This document shows, piece after piece, positions 47,683-56,702 of a stretch of DNA of 64,000 nt; the first letter of the stretch is position 1, and every line of letters starts with the position of its first letter. Made by a program: the position numbers and the translations under genes. The stretch covers positions 1-64,000 of the forward strand of contig NZ_FNEE01000013.1 in assembly GCF_900099905.1 (NCBI RefSeq), written 5' to 3'. Source of the stretch: Mesorhizobium muleiense (GTDB lineage: Bacteria > Pseudomonadota > Alphaproteobacteria > Rhizobiales > Rhizobiaceae). The notes beneath the pieces were generated by a model. That model was not told the DNA's origin. It searched no databases and saw only the letters and a list, made by a program, of their open reading frames with translations.

Positions 47683-49265
47683 CGAACAGTTTCGTTTGCG
47701 CGGTCGATGTCGGCACCGGGAGCGCCCGTGCGGGCATTCTCGACACCGGAGGCACCTTGCTCGGCCGCGCCGAGCATCCGATCCTCATGAACCGGCCGAA
47801 GGCCGATCACGCCGAGCACGATTCGCAGGATATCTGGTCGGCGGTCTGCATTGCGGTGCGCGCGGCCAATGAAAAAGCCGGCGTGGCAGCGCAGGACATC
47901 GTCGGCATCTCCTTCGACGCCACCTGCTCGCTGGTGGTGCGGGGCAAGGATGGTGGCCAGGTCAGCGTCTCGGTATCAGGCGAAAGGCGCTGGGACACCA
48001 TCGTCTGGCTCGATCACCGCGCCATTGCCGAGGCCGATGAATGCACCGAAAGCGGCCACGCCGTGCTCGACTATATCGGCGGCGTCATGTCGCCGGAAAT
48101 GGAGACGCCGAAGCTGATGTGGCTGAAGCGCAACCTGCCCGCGACATGGAACGAAGCCGGCTATCTATTCGACCTCGCCGACTTTCTCAGTTGGAAGGCA
48201 ACCGGTTCGCTTGCCCGCTCGCAATGCACGCTGACCGCCAAATGGACCTATCTGGCGCATGAAGAGACCGGCTGGCGGCGCGACTTCTTCAAAGCCGTCG
48301 GGCTCGGCGATCTTTTCGAGCATGGCAATCTGCCTGACAAGGCCAGCCCGGTCGGCGCCGATATCGGCCGGCTGAGCAAGCAAGCCGCAGCCGAGCTTGG
48401 CCTGACCGAACAATGCCGGGTCGGCGCCGGCGTCATCGACGCCTATGCCGGCGCGCTCGGTGTGCTCGGCGGCTTCGCCGGCGACGAAACCAACATCGGC
48501 CGGCATCTGGCGCTGATCGCCGGCACTTCGAGCTGCGTCATGGCGATGTCGGCCGACCCGCAGCCCTTTGCCGGTGTCTGGGGCCCGTATTATGGCGCGG
48601 CGCTTCCCCGGCTTTGGCTGTCGGAAGGCGGCCAGTCGGCCACCGGCGCGCTGCTCGATCACATCATCCGCTGGCACGGCGCCGGCGGCGAGCCGGACGC
48701 CGCCATGCACGCCAGGATTGCCCGGCGCGTTGTCGAGTTGCGCGCCATAGAGGGAGAAAATCTGGCCGGAAGGCTGCATGTGCTGCCGGATTTCCACGGC
48801 AACCGCTCGCCGCTCGCCGACCCGCATGCCGTCGGCGTCATCAGCGGGCTGACGCTGGATTCCTCCTTCGACAGCCTGTGCAAGCTGTATTGGCGCACCG
48901 CCGTCAGCATTGCGCTGGGCGTGCGCCATGTGCTGGAAGCGCTGAACGAGAACGGCTATCTGATCGACACGCTGCATGTCACCGGCGGTCACACCAAGAA
49001 CCCGCTGCTGATGGAGCTTTATGCCGACGCCACCGGCTGCACGGTGGTCGAGCCGCTGGCCGATGAGGCGGTGCTGCTCGGCACCGGCATGATCGCCGCC
49101 ACCGCCGCCGGACTTTTTCCCGATTTGAACGCCGCCTGCGTCGCCATGCAGCAAGGCGGCAAGACGCGAGAGCCCAATTCGACGGCCGCCGGCCGGTTCG
49201 ACCGCGACTACCGGGTGTTTTTGGAGATGCACCGGCAGCGGCAGGCGCTGGATGCGATCAGGTAG
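47679..49265 (+). CDS. FGGY-family pentulose kinase (ribulokinase-like)
   Basis: The 528-residue protein has the FGGY phosphate site AVDVGTGSARAGI, ISFDATCSLVV, WLDHRA, then IAGTSSCVMAM, the FGGY-like region around GNRSPLADP, and LHVTGGHTKNPLL as adenosine site. This is the D-ribulose/pentulose kinase branch. The start is a TTG overlapping the HAD stop. In the polyol operon it would phosphorylate a ketopentose formed by the dehydrogenases (for example from arabitol or xylitol). Last gene of the operon. Confidence 0.88.
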   Translation: MTNSFVCAVDVGTGSARAGILDTGGTLLGRAEHPILMNRPKADHAEHDSQDIWSAVCIAVRAANEKAGVAAQDIVGISFDATCSLVVRGKDGGQVSVSVSGERRWDTIVWLDHRAIAEADECTESGHAVLDYIGGVMSPEMETPKLMWLKRNLPATWNEAGYLFDLADFLSWKATGSLARSQCTLTAKWTYLAHEETGWRRDFFKAVGLGDLFEHGNLPDKASPVGADIGRLSKQAAAELGLTEQCRVGAGVIDAYAGALGVLGGFAGDETNIGRHLALIAGTSSCVMAMSADPQPFAGVWGPYYGAALPRLWLSEGGQSATGALLDHIIRWHGAGGEPDAAMHARIARRVVELRAIEGENLAGRLHVLPDFHGNRSPLADPHAVGVISGLTLDSSFDSLCKLYWRTAVSIALGVRHVLEALNENGYLIDTLHVTGGHTKNPLLMELYADATGCTVVEPLADEAVLLGTGMIAATAAGLFPDLNAACVAMQQGGKTREPNSTAAGRFDRDYRVFLEMHRQRQALDAIR

Positions 49266-49290
49266 TCTCGAATGGCCTGCAATGCGTCTG

Positions 49291-49869
49291 CTATCTCTGA
49301 TTCCATCGCCGGATAATTGGCTCGCCAAGGTCGTGCTCATAACCGAGCACGCTTGTGCTGGCGGTGTCCAGCACGAACAAGGCGCCATCTTGCGGCGGCA
49401 GGCCGAGCCAGCGCGCGGCCAGCACCCGCAGGAAATGCGAGCTTGAAAACACCAGGACATTGCCGTTGACGGCGCGCAATTCATTGACGATCCGATCGGC
49501 CCTCGCGCCGACATCCTCTGCCATCTCGCCGTCAGGGCAGCCGTCGCGAAACAGACGCCAGCCGGGGCGCTCGATGAGGATCTGCTTCGTGGTCAGTCCC
49601 TCGTAGGCGCCGTAATCCCATTCCGCCAGATCGGCCTTCTTCACGCCGGCCGAACCGAAGCCGGCCAGTGTACAAGTCTTGAAGGCGCGCTGCGACGGGC
49701 TCGACCAGACAGCCTGGAACGAAAGCCCCTGCAACCGCTCGGCGACCCGCCCGGCGGCCGCCTCGCCGGCTGGCGTCAATGGTATGTCGGTCAGGCCGGT
49801 GTGCTTTCCCGACGCGCTCCATTCCGTCTCGCCATGCCGAACCAGGTAGATTTCGGGAAACGCGCTCAT
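49291..49869 (-). CDS. Histidine phosphatase (phosphoglycerate-mutase-like)
   Basis: The 192-residue protein has the RHG motif in IYLVRHGETEWSASGKHTGLTD, the second Arg in SSPSQRAFKT, EWDYGAYEGLTTKQI, and the second His in FSSSHFLRVLAARWLG. This is the histidine acid phosphatase/PGM family. The ATG at 49869 is preferred because AAAGG lies seven bases before it. Its product may be a small phosphatase for a sugar phosphate or cofactor intermediate. Convergent with the polyol operon. Confidence 0.88.
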   Translation of the reverse strand: MSAFPEIYLVRHGETEWSASGKHTGLTDIPLTPAGEAAAGRVAERLQGLSFQAVWSSPSQRAFKTCTLAGFGSAGVKKADLAEWDYGAYEGLTTKQILIERPGWRLFRDGCPDGEMAEDVGARADRIVNELRAVNGNVLVFSSSHFLRVLAARWLGLPPQDGALFVLDTASTSVLGYEHDLGEPIIRRWNQR

Positions 49870-50115
49870 CCGCATGCCTTTCGATGGAATCCGATGTGAT
49901 GCCCGCTCGTGAGATCGGGCAACGACGCGATCATAGCGGCTTCTGCGCTCTCTGGCTCAACTCTTCCCCTGAGCCAGCCCCCTTGCCATAGCTGCCCATT
50001 TCGTGGACAAGCCGTGCGGATAATGCGGAATGCGGGCCGATCACGGCCATTTTCCGCGCTGAGACGCGGCTTCCGGCCCTTTTTGCCGACGCGCCGCAAT
50101 CGGATAGGCGAAATA

Positions 50116-51519
50116 ATGTCTGCGATCGAAGCCGGCGCGCGCGCGCCGGAAAATCTTTGGCGTCGGGAAATCAAGGCGACGCTGGCGCTCGCCTGGCCGA
50201 TGGTGCTCACCAATCTCGGCCAGACCGCGATGACCGCCACCGATGTCATGATGATGGGGCGGCTGGGTCCGGACACGCTGGCCAGCGGCGCGCTCGGGGC
50301 CAACCTCTATTTCATGCCGCTGATCTTCGGGCTCGGCCTGATGCTGGCGACCTCGCCGATGATCGCCACGGAACTCGGCCGCCGTCGCCACTCGGTGCGC
50401 GATCTGCGTCGCACCGTGCGGCAGGGGCTGTGGCTGGCGATCCTCATCTCAATCCCGATCTGGATATTTCTCTGGTACGGCGAGGCCGTGTTGCTGGCCA
50501 TGGGCCAGGAACCGGCGCTGGCGCATCAGGCCGGCATCTACCTGCGCTGGCTCGAATGGGCGGTGCTGCCGTTCTACGGCTATATCGTCCTGCGCTCGTT
50601 CATCTCGGCGCTGGAGCGGCCGGGTTGGGCGTTGGTCATCGTCTTCGTTGCCGTCGCCTGCAATGTGTTCTTCAACTGGGTGTTCATGTTCGGCAATCTC
50701 GGCGCCCCTTCGATGGGTATCGCCGGCTCGGGTCTCGCCACCACGCTGTCCAGCATGCTGATGTTCGCCGGCATGGCGGCGGTGGTGATGCTTGAGCAAA
50801 AATTTCGCCGCTACCAGCTGTTCGGGCGCTTCTGGCGGGCCGACTGGCCGCGCTTCAAGGGCCTGCTGCGGCTCGGCCTGCCGATCGCCGGCCTGCTTGC
50901 CTTCGAGGTGACGATCTTCAACGCGGCGGCCCTTCTCATGGGGCTGATCGACGCCGCCTCGCTCGCGGCGCATGCGATCGCCATCCAGATCGCTTCGATC
51001 AGCTTCATGGTGCCGCTCGGCCTCAACCAGGCGGCGACGGTACGCGTCGGGCTCGCCCATGGCGCCGGCAATCCGGAAGGGGTTTCCCGTGCCGGCTGGA
51101 CCGCTTTTGTCATCGGCGTCTCGTTCATGGCGCTGATGGGGCTGGTGATGATCCTGTGGCCGCAATTGCTGATCAGCGCCTTCATCGATCTCGGCGACCC
51201 GGCCAATGCCACTGTGATCGGGCTTGCCGTGTCGTTCCTGGCCTTTGCCGCGCTGTTCCAGATTTTCGATGGCGCCCAGGCCGTGGCCGCCGGCATGCTG
51301 CGCGGCCTGCACGACACCCAGGTGCCGATGATCTATGCCGCGATCGGCTATTGGGGCATCGGCCTGCCGCTCGGCGTGCTGCTCGCCTTCCATTCCGGGC
51401 TCGACGGCGTCGGCATCTGGATCGGCCTGTCGTTGGGGCTGGCGGTGGTGGCGGTGCTGCTCCTGGCGCGCTGGCTGCGGCGCGACAGGATCGCGCCGCC
51501 GCTCACCTTTGGGCATTGA
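50116..51519 (+). CDS. MATE-family multidrug efflux protein (NorM-like)
   Basis: The 467-residue integral membrane protein has about twelve hydrophobic segments and both MATE repeats: [29 protein letters not shown] in the first half and [26 protein letters not shown] in the second. MATE proteins expel cationic drugs in exchange for sodium or protons. The ATG at 50116 gives the family start; the frame is open upstream without a gene-like sequence. The 245 bases before it hold no gene. Confidence 0.92.
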   Translation: MSAIEAGARAPENLWRREIKATLALAWPMVLTNLGQTAMTATDVMMMGRLGPDTLASGALGANLYFMPLIFGLGLMLATSPMIATELGRRRHSVRDLRRTVRQGLWLAILISIPIWIFLWYGEAVLLAMGQEPALAHQAGIYLRWLEWAVLPFYGYIVLRSFISALERPGWALVIVFVAVACNVFFNWVFMFGNLGAPSMGIAGSGLATTLSSMLMFAGMAAVVMLEQKFRRYQLFGRFWRADWPRFKGLLRLGLPIAGLLAFEVTIFNAAALLMGLIDAASLAAHAIAIQIASISFMVPLGLNQAATVRVGLAHGAGNPEGVSRAGWTAFVIGVSFMALMGLVMILWPQLLISAFIDLGDPANATVIGLAVSFLAFAALFQIFDGAQAVAAGMLRGLHDTQVPMIYAAIGYWGIGLPLGVLLAFHSGLDGVGIWIGLSLGLAVVAVLLLARWLRRDRIAPPLTFGH

Positions 51520-51553
51520 CGAAAGCGGCTTCGTCCCGAGGAGGGCGAGTCGT

Positions 51554-51919
51554 CTATGGATATTTCGTCTGATTTGCACGCGCGGCCTGCGGGCTTAAGT
51601 CGCTTTGCAACTGCTTTGGCAGGGGAAGGCTTGAGCACCGCAAGTGCACCGCGCGGGCGAACAATTTTCGTTGCTTCTGCTGGTGCTCCTTGATGGCTGC
51701 TGCGAGCCCTAATCCGTACGGGCCAAGAAAGACGCCGGTCCCCCAGCCCGGCTGCTTTTTTTCGCGAGCGTCGTAGTCCGAAGCCTCCATGCGGGCTTGC
51801 TGGCATTCCGGCGACGCCCATTTCCGGTCCTGCTTCGAAAGCGACGCTCCATAGTCGACCGGAGAGGTCGCGCATCCAGCCGCTGTCGCGGCCAACGCGA
51901 CGAACATTGCAATTCTCAT
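51554..51919 (-). CDS. Small lipoprotein of unknown function
   Basis: The 121-residue protein from MRIAMFVALAATAAGCATSP has a lipobox (AAGC) at residues 13-16, so it is likely lipid-anchored. The mature part includes KQDRKWASPECQQARMEASD and VFLGPYGLGLAAAIKEHQQK. No family recognised. The ribosome site is weak and the frame is open upstream, so the start is tentative, but the lipobox makes this one the best. It stands alone between the MATE gene and the ABC transporter. Confidence 0.65.
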   Translation of the reverse strand: MRIAMFVALAATAAGCATSPVDYGASLSKQDRKWASPECQQARMEASDYDAREKKQPGWGTGVFLGPYGLGLAAAIKEHQQKQRKLFARAVHLRCSSLPLPKQLQSDLSPQAARANQTKYP

Positions 51920-52031
51920 CCCCAAGCCCTTGATAACGCATTGTGAGAGTACACAGAACTCTTCTTCCAACAAGGAGATAGCTCCGAAGAAGTGAAGAAG
52001 GCGTTCGAACGCCAAGCGCAGAGGCGGCTTG

Positions 52032-52679
52032 CTAGTTTGAAGTCGCCCGTCGTTCAAGCGAACGTGCATATTGCGTCAGCGGGAAGCACATGACGAAGAA
52101 GATCAAGGCGACCAGCCCATAGACGGTGAACGGCTCGAAGGTCGCATTGTTGATGGCGTTGGATGTCCTGACCAGTTCCTCGAAACCGATGATCGAGGTC
52201 AGCGCGGTCGACTTGATCAGCTGCACCAGGAAACCGACGGTCGGGGCGCGGGTGATCGAAAACGCCTGCGGCAGGATGATCAGCCTGAGTTCCTGCAGAT
52301 AGTGAAGGCCGAGGCTGGCGCCGGCGTCCCACTGGCCGCGCGGCAGCGCATCGACGCCGCCGCGCCAGATCTCGGCGAGATAGGCGCTGGCGAAGAAGGT
52401 CAGGCCAAGCGCTGCAGCGGTCCACGGCTCGATGCGCAAGCCCAGCATCGGCAGGCCGAAGAACATCAGGAAGAGCTGCATGAGCAGCGGCGTGCCCTGG
52501 AAAAGCGCAATGTAGCCCGAGGCCAGCCGCCGCGCCCATTTATTCTTGGCGATCCGGAAGAACAGCACGAGCATGCCGACCACGCCGCCGCCGACGAAGG
52601 CCGCCAGTGACAGAAGCACCGTCCAGCGCGCGGCGAGCAGGAGGTTGCGGACGATATCCCAGAAGGTGAATTCGATCAT
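52032..52679 (-). CDS. Polar amino-acid ABC transporter permease 2
   Basis: The 215-residue protein starts MIEFTFWDIVRNLLLAARWT and has the HisMQ-type permease motifs FQGTPLLMQLFLMFFGLP and DAGASLGLHYLQELRLIILPQAF (EAA-like loop). It forms a heterodimeric pore with the preceding permease. The start overlaps that gene's stop (ATGA). No ATPase gene is adjacent, so the energising subunit must be encoded elsewhere. Confidence 0.88.
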   Translation of the reverse strand: MIEFTFWDIVRNLLLAARWTVLLSLAAFVGGGVVGMLVLFFRIAKNKWARRLASGYIALFQGTPLLMQLFLMFFGLPMLGLRIEPWTAAALGLTFFASAYLAEIWRGGVDALPRGQWDAGASLGLHYLQELRLIILPQAFSITRAPTVGFLVQLIKSTALTSIIGFEELVRTSNAINNATFEPFTVYGLVALIFFVMCFPLTQYARSLERRATSN

Positions 52680-53344
52680 GACACGCCGGCTCCCAGAGCG
52701 CGGCGGCCGCCGCTGACCAGCAGCCGGCGCAGCCCCATCGACAGGACGAGATAGACCATCGTCACCACGAAATAGGTCTCGAAAGCACGGAAGGTGCGCG
52801 CCTGCAGCATGTCGGCCTCGTAGGTCAGTTCGCGCACCGCGATCTGCGACACCACGGCGGACTCCAGCATCATGATGATGATCTGGCTGGTCAGCGCCGG
52901 AAAGATCACCTTGAGCGCTTGCGGCAGCACGATCTTGACGAAGACCTGACGCAGCCTGAGCCCAAGCGCAAGGGCTGCTTCCGTCTGCCCGCGCGGCACC
53001 GCGTCGAGCCCGGCGCCGACGATCTCGATCGTGTAGGCCGCCATGTTGAGCGTCATTGCCAGGATGGCGGCCAGCAGCGGATCGAGCCTCACGCCGATGC
53101 TGGGCAACCCGAAGAAGATGAAGAACAGCTGCACAAGGAACGGCGTGTTCCTGATAATTTCGACATAGACGCCGATTGCCCGCTTGAGCAGCAAGGGGCC
53201 GTTTCGCCGCCCTGCTGCGCCGAGGATGCTGAGGAACGTTCCCGCCAGCGTGGTCACGGCGATCAAAAGGATCGTCATGGCCGCCCCGCGCGCGATCGCA
53301 CCTGTCGCATCGGCAAGCCAGCCGAAGTCGAGGCTGTAGCCCAT
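52676..53344 (-). CDS. Polar amino-acid ABC transporter permease 1
   Basis: The 222-residue protein (MGYSLDFGWLADATGAIARG) has five hydrophobic segments, the IRNTPFLVQLFFIFFGLPSI motif and EAALALGLRLRQVFVKIVLPQALK as EAA loop, typical of HisQ/GlnP permeases. It follows the binding-protein gene by 21 bp. Substrate probably a guanidino compound or basic amino acid, by context with the ureohydrolase. Confidence 0.88.
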   Translation of the reverse strand: MGYSLDFGWLADATGAIARGAAMTILLIAVTTLAGTFLSILGAAGRRNGPLLLKRAIGVYVEIIRNTPFLVQLFFIFFGLPSIGVRLDPLLAAILAMTLNMAAYTIEIVGAGLDAVPRGQTEAALALGLRLRQVFVKIVLPQALKVIFPALTSQIIIMMLESAVVSQIAVRELTYEADMLQARTFRAFETYFVVTMVYLVLSMGLRRLLVSGGRRALGAGVS

Positions 53345-53365
53345 GATAGGTCCTTACCTCGGAGA

Positions 53366-54163
53366 TCAATCCTTGAGGTTGTCGGGATTGAGCGGTGTTT
53401 TGAGCCAGGCTTTCGAGCTTTCGTCCAGCTTGCCGTCGGCCAGCATCTTGGCGACCGCGTCGTTGACCGCCTGCTTCAGGCGGTCCTCGTTCTTGTTGAG
53501 GCCGATATGCGAGGGCGAGGTGAGAAGCTGGAACTTCTGCTCCGGCTTCAGTGCCTCCTGGCGGGCGAGCACCTGGGCGCCGACATCGTTGCCGACGACC
53601 ATCAGCTGGGTCTGACCCGAGATGAAGGCCTGTATGACGGAGTTGTAGTTGTCGAAACGGCGGATGTCGGCCGAGGCGGGTGCTGCCTCGGTCAGTGACG
53701 TATCTTCCAGCGTGCCGCGGTTGACGGCGATCGACTTGTCGGCGAGATCGTCCTTGCCTTCGACCTTGAGCGCGGCCGGGCCGATGACGGCGATATAATA
53801 GGGCGCGTAGGCGGCGGCGAAATCGATCACCTGCTCGCGCTCCTTGGAGTAGCCGACGCTCATCAGGATATCGACGCGCTTGTCGGTAAGATACGGGATG
53901 CGATTCTGCCCGGTCACGCTGACCAAGTTGAGATTGACCTTGAGCTGGTCGGCGATGAACTGCGCCACGTCGATGTCATAGCCCTTGATGCTCATATCGG
54001 CACTGGCCGAGGAGAAGGGCGGAAAGTCGGAGAAAATGCCGACATTGATCGCGCCGGCCTTGGTGATGTCGTCGAGCGCGTCGGCATTCGCGGCCTGGGT
54101 GGCAAGACCGAGGCCGGCGAGCATCAGCACGGCGGCGATGGATGATTTCATGTGAAGTGCCAT
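53366..54163 (-). CDS. Polar amino-acid ABC transporter substrate-binding protein
   Basis: The 265-residue protein has a signal peptide (MALHMKSSIAAVLMLAGLGL, cleaved near ANADA) and the SBP_bac_3 fold: INVGIFSDFPPFSS, GYDIDVAQFIADQLKV, RVDILMSVGYSKEREQVIDFA and AVNRGTLEDTSL. AGGGGAA is seven bases before the ATG at 54163. It would deliver a cationic or polar amino-acid-like ligand to the two permeases. It lies 88 bp after the ureohydrolase gene, same strand. Confidence 0.9.
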   Translation of the reverse strand: MALHMKSSIAAVLMLAGLGLATQAANADALDDITKAGAINVGIFSDFPPFSSASADMSIKGYDIDVAQFIADQLKVNLNLVSVTGQNRIPYLTDKRVDILMSVGYSKEREQVIDFAAAYAPYYIAVIGPAALKVEGKDDLADKSIAVNRGTLEDTSLTEAAPASADIRRFDNYNSVIQAFISGQTQLMVVGNDVGAQVLARQEALKPEQKFQLLTSPSHIGLNKNEDRLKQAVNDAVAKMLADGKLDESSKAWLKTPLNPDNLKD

Positions 54164-54251
54164 TGTCGTTCCCCTGCTGGAAGCTTGTTTTGTTTGAATG
54201 CGGCCGCCGGCTCCAGCGCGGCGCTCGCCTTGGAAGTTCTTGCCTGATGCG

Positions 54252-55313
54252 TCAGGCTCGCTTGCCTGAGATCGCCGGGCTGAACACCATCAGGCTGAGG
54301 ATCTCGAACAGCACCTGCGCGCCGGCATGGGCCGTGTTGGTGGTTGCGTCGTATTGCGGCGCCACCTCGACGACGTCGCCGCCGACGATGTTGAGCCCTT
54401 TGAGGCCGCGCAGAAGTTCAAGCACTTCCCGCGTCGTCAGCCCGCCTACTTCCGGCGTGCCGGTGCCCGGCGCAAAGGCCGGGTCGATGCTGTCGATGTC
54501 GAAGGACACATAGGTCGGGCCATCGCCGACTATTCTGCGCGCCTTCGCGATGATGGCGGGCATGCCGAGGCCGGTCACCTCTTCGGCATGCACGACGGTC
54601 ATGCCGGATTCGTAGGTGAACTCCCACAGATATTCGGCCGAGCCGCGGATACCGATCTGGATGGTGCGCGACGGATCCAGCACCCCGTCCAGCACCGCGT
54701 TGCGGAACGGCCCGCCATGGTGGAACTTGGTCATGTCGAACAGGCCGCTGGTGTCGCAATGGGCGTCGATATGGATCATGCCGACCGGCGCCTTTTTGCC
54801 GACAGCCTTCAGGATCGGATGGCTGATCGAGTGATCGCCGCCGACCGAAAGCGGAACGACGCCGGCGTCGACGATCTGGTTGGTGCGGCGCTCGATGTCG
54901 TCATGGCTGGTCTCCAGCCGGTAACGGCTCTGGAACGGCACGTCGCCGATGTCGGCCACCTTCAGCTCATGTGTCGGCGCGCATTCCAGCACATGGTTGT
55001 AGGGGCCGATGCGCTCGATGGCGCGCAGTGCCCTTGGCCCGAAGCGGGCGCCCGGCCGGTTGGTCACGCCAAGGTCCATCGGCACGCCGATCATCGCCAC
55101 CTGCAGATCGCCGAAATCAGGATTGTCGGCGGCTATTTCCCGGTAAGGCGCGCTGAGGAAGGTCGGGATGCCGGAATAGGGCGCCAGCCGCGTGCCGCTC
55201 TTGGAAAAAATCTTGTCGGCGACGCGCCGGAATTTTGGGTCGAACATCTCGCCGCCATGGCTTTCGCCATATTTGCGGCGCAACGCTTCGAGCTTGCCGC
55301 TGTTATAACCCAT
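54252..55313 (-). CDS. Ureohydrolase (agmatinase/guanidinobutyrase-type)
   Basis: The 353-residue enzyme has all manganese-binding motifs of the arginase/agmatinase family: GGDHSISHPIL, HIDAHCDTS, and SFDIDSIDPAFAPGTGTPEVGG. It hydrolyses a guanidino compound (agmatine, guanidinobutyrate or similar) to an amine and urea. The ATG at 55313 follows GGAGG; the frame runs further upstream without a gene-like sequence. Linked to a polar amino-acid transporter and a divergent LysR regulator, so it likely acts on an imported compound; urea could feed the urease operon 20 kb away. Confidence 0.9.
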   Translation of the reverse strand: MGYNSGKLEALRRKYGESHGGEMFDPKFRRVADKIFSKSGTRLAPYSGIPTFLSAPYREIAADNPDFGDLQVAMIGVPMDLGVTNRPGARFGPRALRAIERIGPYNHVLECAPTHELKVADIGDVPFQSRYRLETSHDDIERRTNQIVDAGVVPLSVGGDHSISHPILKAVGKKAPVGMIHIDAHCDTSGLFDMTKFHHGGPFRNAVLDGVLDPSRTIQIGIRGSAEYLWEFTYESGMTVVHAEEVTGLGMPAIIAKARRIVGDGPTYVSFDIDSIDPAFAPGTGTPEVGGLTTREVLELLRGLKGLNIVGGDVVEVAPQYDATTNTAHAGAQVLFEILSLMVFSPAISGKRA

Positions 55314-55461
55314 GTCGGTCCTCCATGGCTGGTGCAGTGCGGCCATCAATGACGGTCGCCATTCCTGCCGGCTGCCTGCGGATTTCACGTCTTGATGCTG
55401 TACGAGCCAAAGTGTCTTGCAGCTGCATTGAAAAATCAATTGATATTGTTAGGGTGTTTGC

Positions 55462-55478
55462 TGTGAGAAAATCTCACA
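55462..55478. promoter_or_regulatory. LysR-type operator between ureohydrolase and LysR genes
   Basis: TGTGAGAAAATCTCACA is a perfect palindrome (7-bp arms, AAA centre) with the T-N11-A spacing of LysR binding sites. It lies in the divergent intergenic region, 59 bp before the LysR start and about 150 bp before the ureohydrolase start. Confidence 0.65.
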
Positions 55479-55536
55479 TTAATGTCGAGCACGGTCTTAT
55501 CCAAAACCGGGGGGATCGTGTTCCTTTGAGGCTCCG

Positions 55537-56511
55537 ATGGCCAAGCGTCTGCCTCCCCTGAATCCATTGCGCGCCTTCGAGGCGACGGCGCGCCATGCCT
55601 CGCTGACCAAGGCGGCGGCTGAGCTCAACGTCACCCACGGCGCCGTCAGCCATCAGATCAAGGCGCTCGAACAGTCGCTGGGCGTCAAGCTGTTCGAGCG
55701 CGCCGGTCAGCGGGTGAAGCTGACGCCGCACGGCGCCGAATTGCTGCCGGCGGTGTCGACCGCCTTCGACGGCATCGCCGCCGCCACGCAGCGCATGACG
55801 AGGCCGGCGAGCACCGGCGCCCTGTCGGTGTCCTGCGTGCCGGCACTGCTGCTGCTGTGGATGATCCCGCGGCTCGGCAGCTTCACCTCGCAGTATCCCG
55901 ATATCAGGCTGACGCTGATCCCGTCGAATGATGCCAAGGACGTCCGCGCGCCGCATATCGATATCTGCGTGCATTATGGCGATGGCAGCTGGACCGATTG
56001 CTGGATGCGCAAATGGTCGGGCCTCGAACTGTTCCCGGTGGTGAGCCCGACGCTGATCAACAACCGTCCGATCCGCACCGTGCGCGATCTCGCCGATCAC
56101 GTCTTCCTGCACGGGGACGACGGCCGCGAATGGCACACCTGGCTGGCCGCCGCCGACGCGCTGGATCTGGAGCGCGGCCGCCGCCACCATCTCGGCGACG
56201 CGCGCATGGCGAGCGAGGCGGCGGTCCACGGCCATGGCGTGGCGCTGGGCGATACGGTGACAGCAAGCGGACTGCTTGCCAGGGGACTGCTGGTCGCGCC
56301 GTTCAGCCTGTCGGTGCCGGCGGTCGACGATTTCTATGTCGTCTGCCGCAACGAGATGAGGTCGGCGCCGATCGTGCAGCTGTTCATCGACTGGCTGTTT
56401 GCCGAAAAGGAGCAGGCCGACGGCCGCGCCGATGCGCCGGTGGCGGGCCGCATCGGCATCCGCAGGAAGCGTCCGGCGCTGAGGGTGATCGGCGCCAAGA
56501 CCGCGCCCTGA
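55537..56511 (+). CDS. LysR-family regulator (GcvA-like), divergent from ureohydrolase
   Basis: The 324-residue protein has the LysR helix-turn-helix (NPLRAFEATARHASLTKAAAELNVTHGAVSHQIKALE) and a GcvA-type effector domain (HIDICVHYGDGSWTDCWMRK, ASEAAVHGHGVALGDTVTAS). A basic C-terminal tail of about 30 residues (GRIGIRRKRPALRVIGAK) is longer than usual. It probably regulates the divergent ureohydrolase/transporter operon through the palindrome at 55462-55478. Confidence 0.9.
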   Translation: MAKRLPPLNPLRAFEATARHASLTKAAAELNVTHGAVSHQIKALEQSLGVKLFERAGQRVKLTPHGAELLPAVSTAFDGIAAATQRMTRPASTGALSVSCVPALLLLWMIPRLGSFTSQYPDIRLTLIPSNDAKDVRAPHIDICVHYGDGSWTDCWMRKWSGLELFPVVSPTLINNRPIRTVRDLADHVFLHGDDGREWHTWLAAADALDLERGRRHHLGDARMASEAAVHGHGVALGDTVTASGLLARGLLVAPFSLSVPAVDDFYVVCRNEMRSAPIVQLFIDWLFAEKEQADGRADAPVAGRIGIRRKRPALRVIGAKTAP

Positions 56512-56615
56512 AGTTGCTGCAGCCGACGCAGCGCGCTTCCCGCAGCCTTTTCTTTTTGTCGGGCCAGCCGGCAAAGCGGGAGGCGCATTCAAAAATTCAA
56601 TGCTAAGAGGCATTT

Positions 56616-56660
56616 GGAGCAATTCCCGGAATAGTGCGCAGCGGCTTCCCGGGAAAAGCA
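56616..56660. repeat. Short palindromic repeat before pncB
   Basis: GGAGCAATTCCCGGAATAGTG with CGGCTTCCCGGGAAAAGC resembles a widespread Rhizobiales intergenic repeat (GGAGCAATTCC...TTTTCCGGAATTGC type). The copy here is degenerate. It sits about 45-90 bp upstream of pncB. Confidence 0.5.
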
Positions 56661-56702
56661 CTAAACAAAAGCTAGGGCGAGCAGCGAAGGCGGCATCGAG
56701 AC

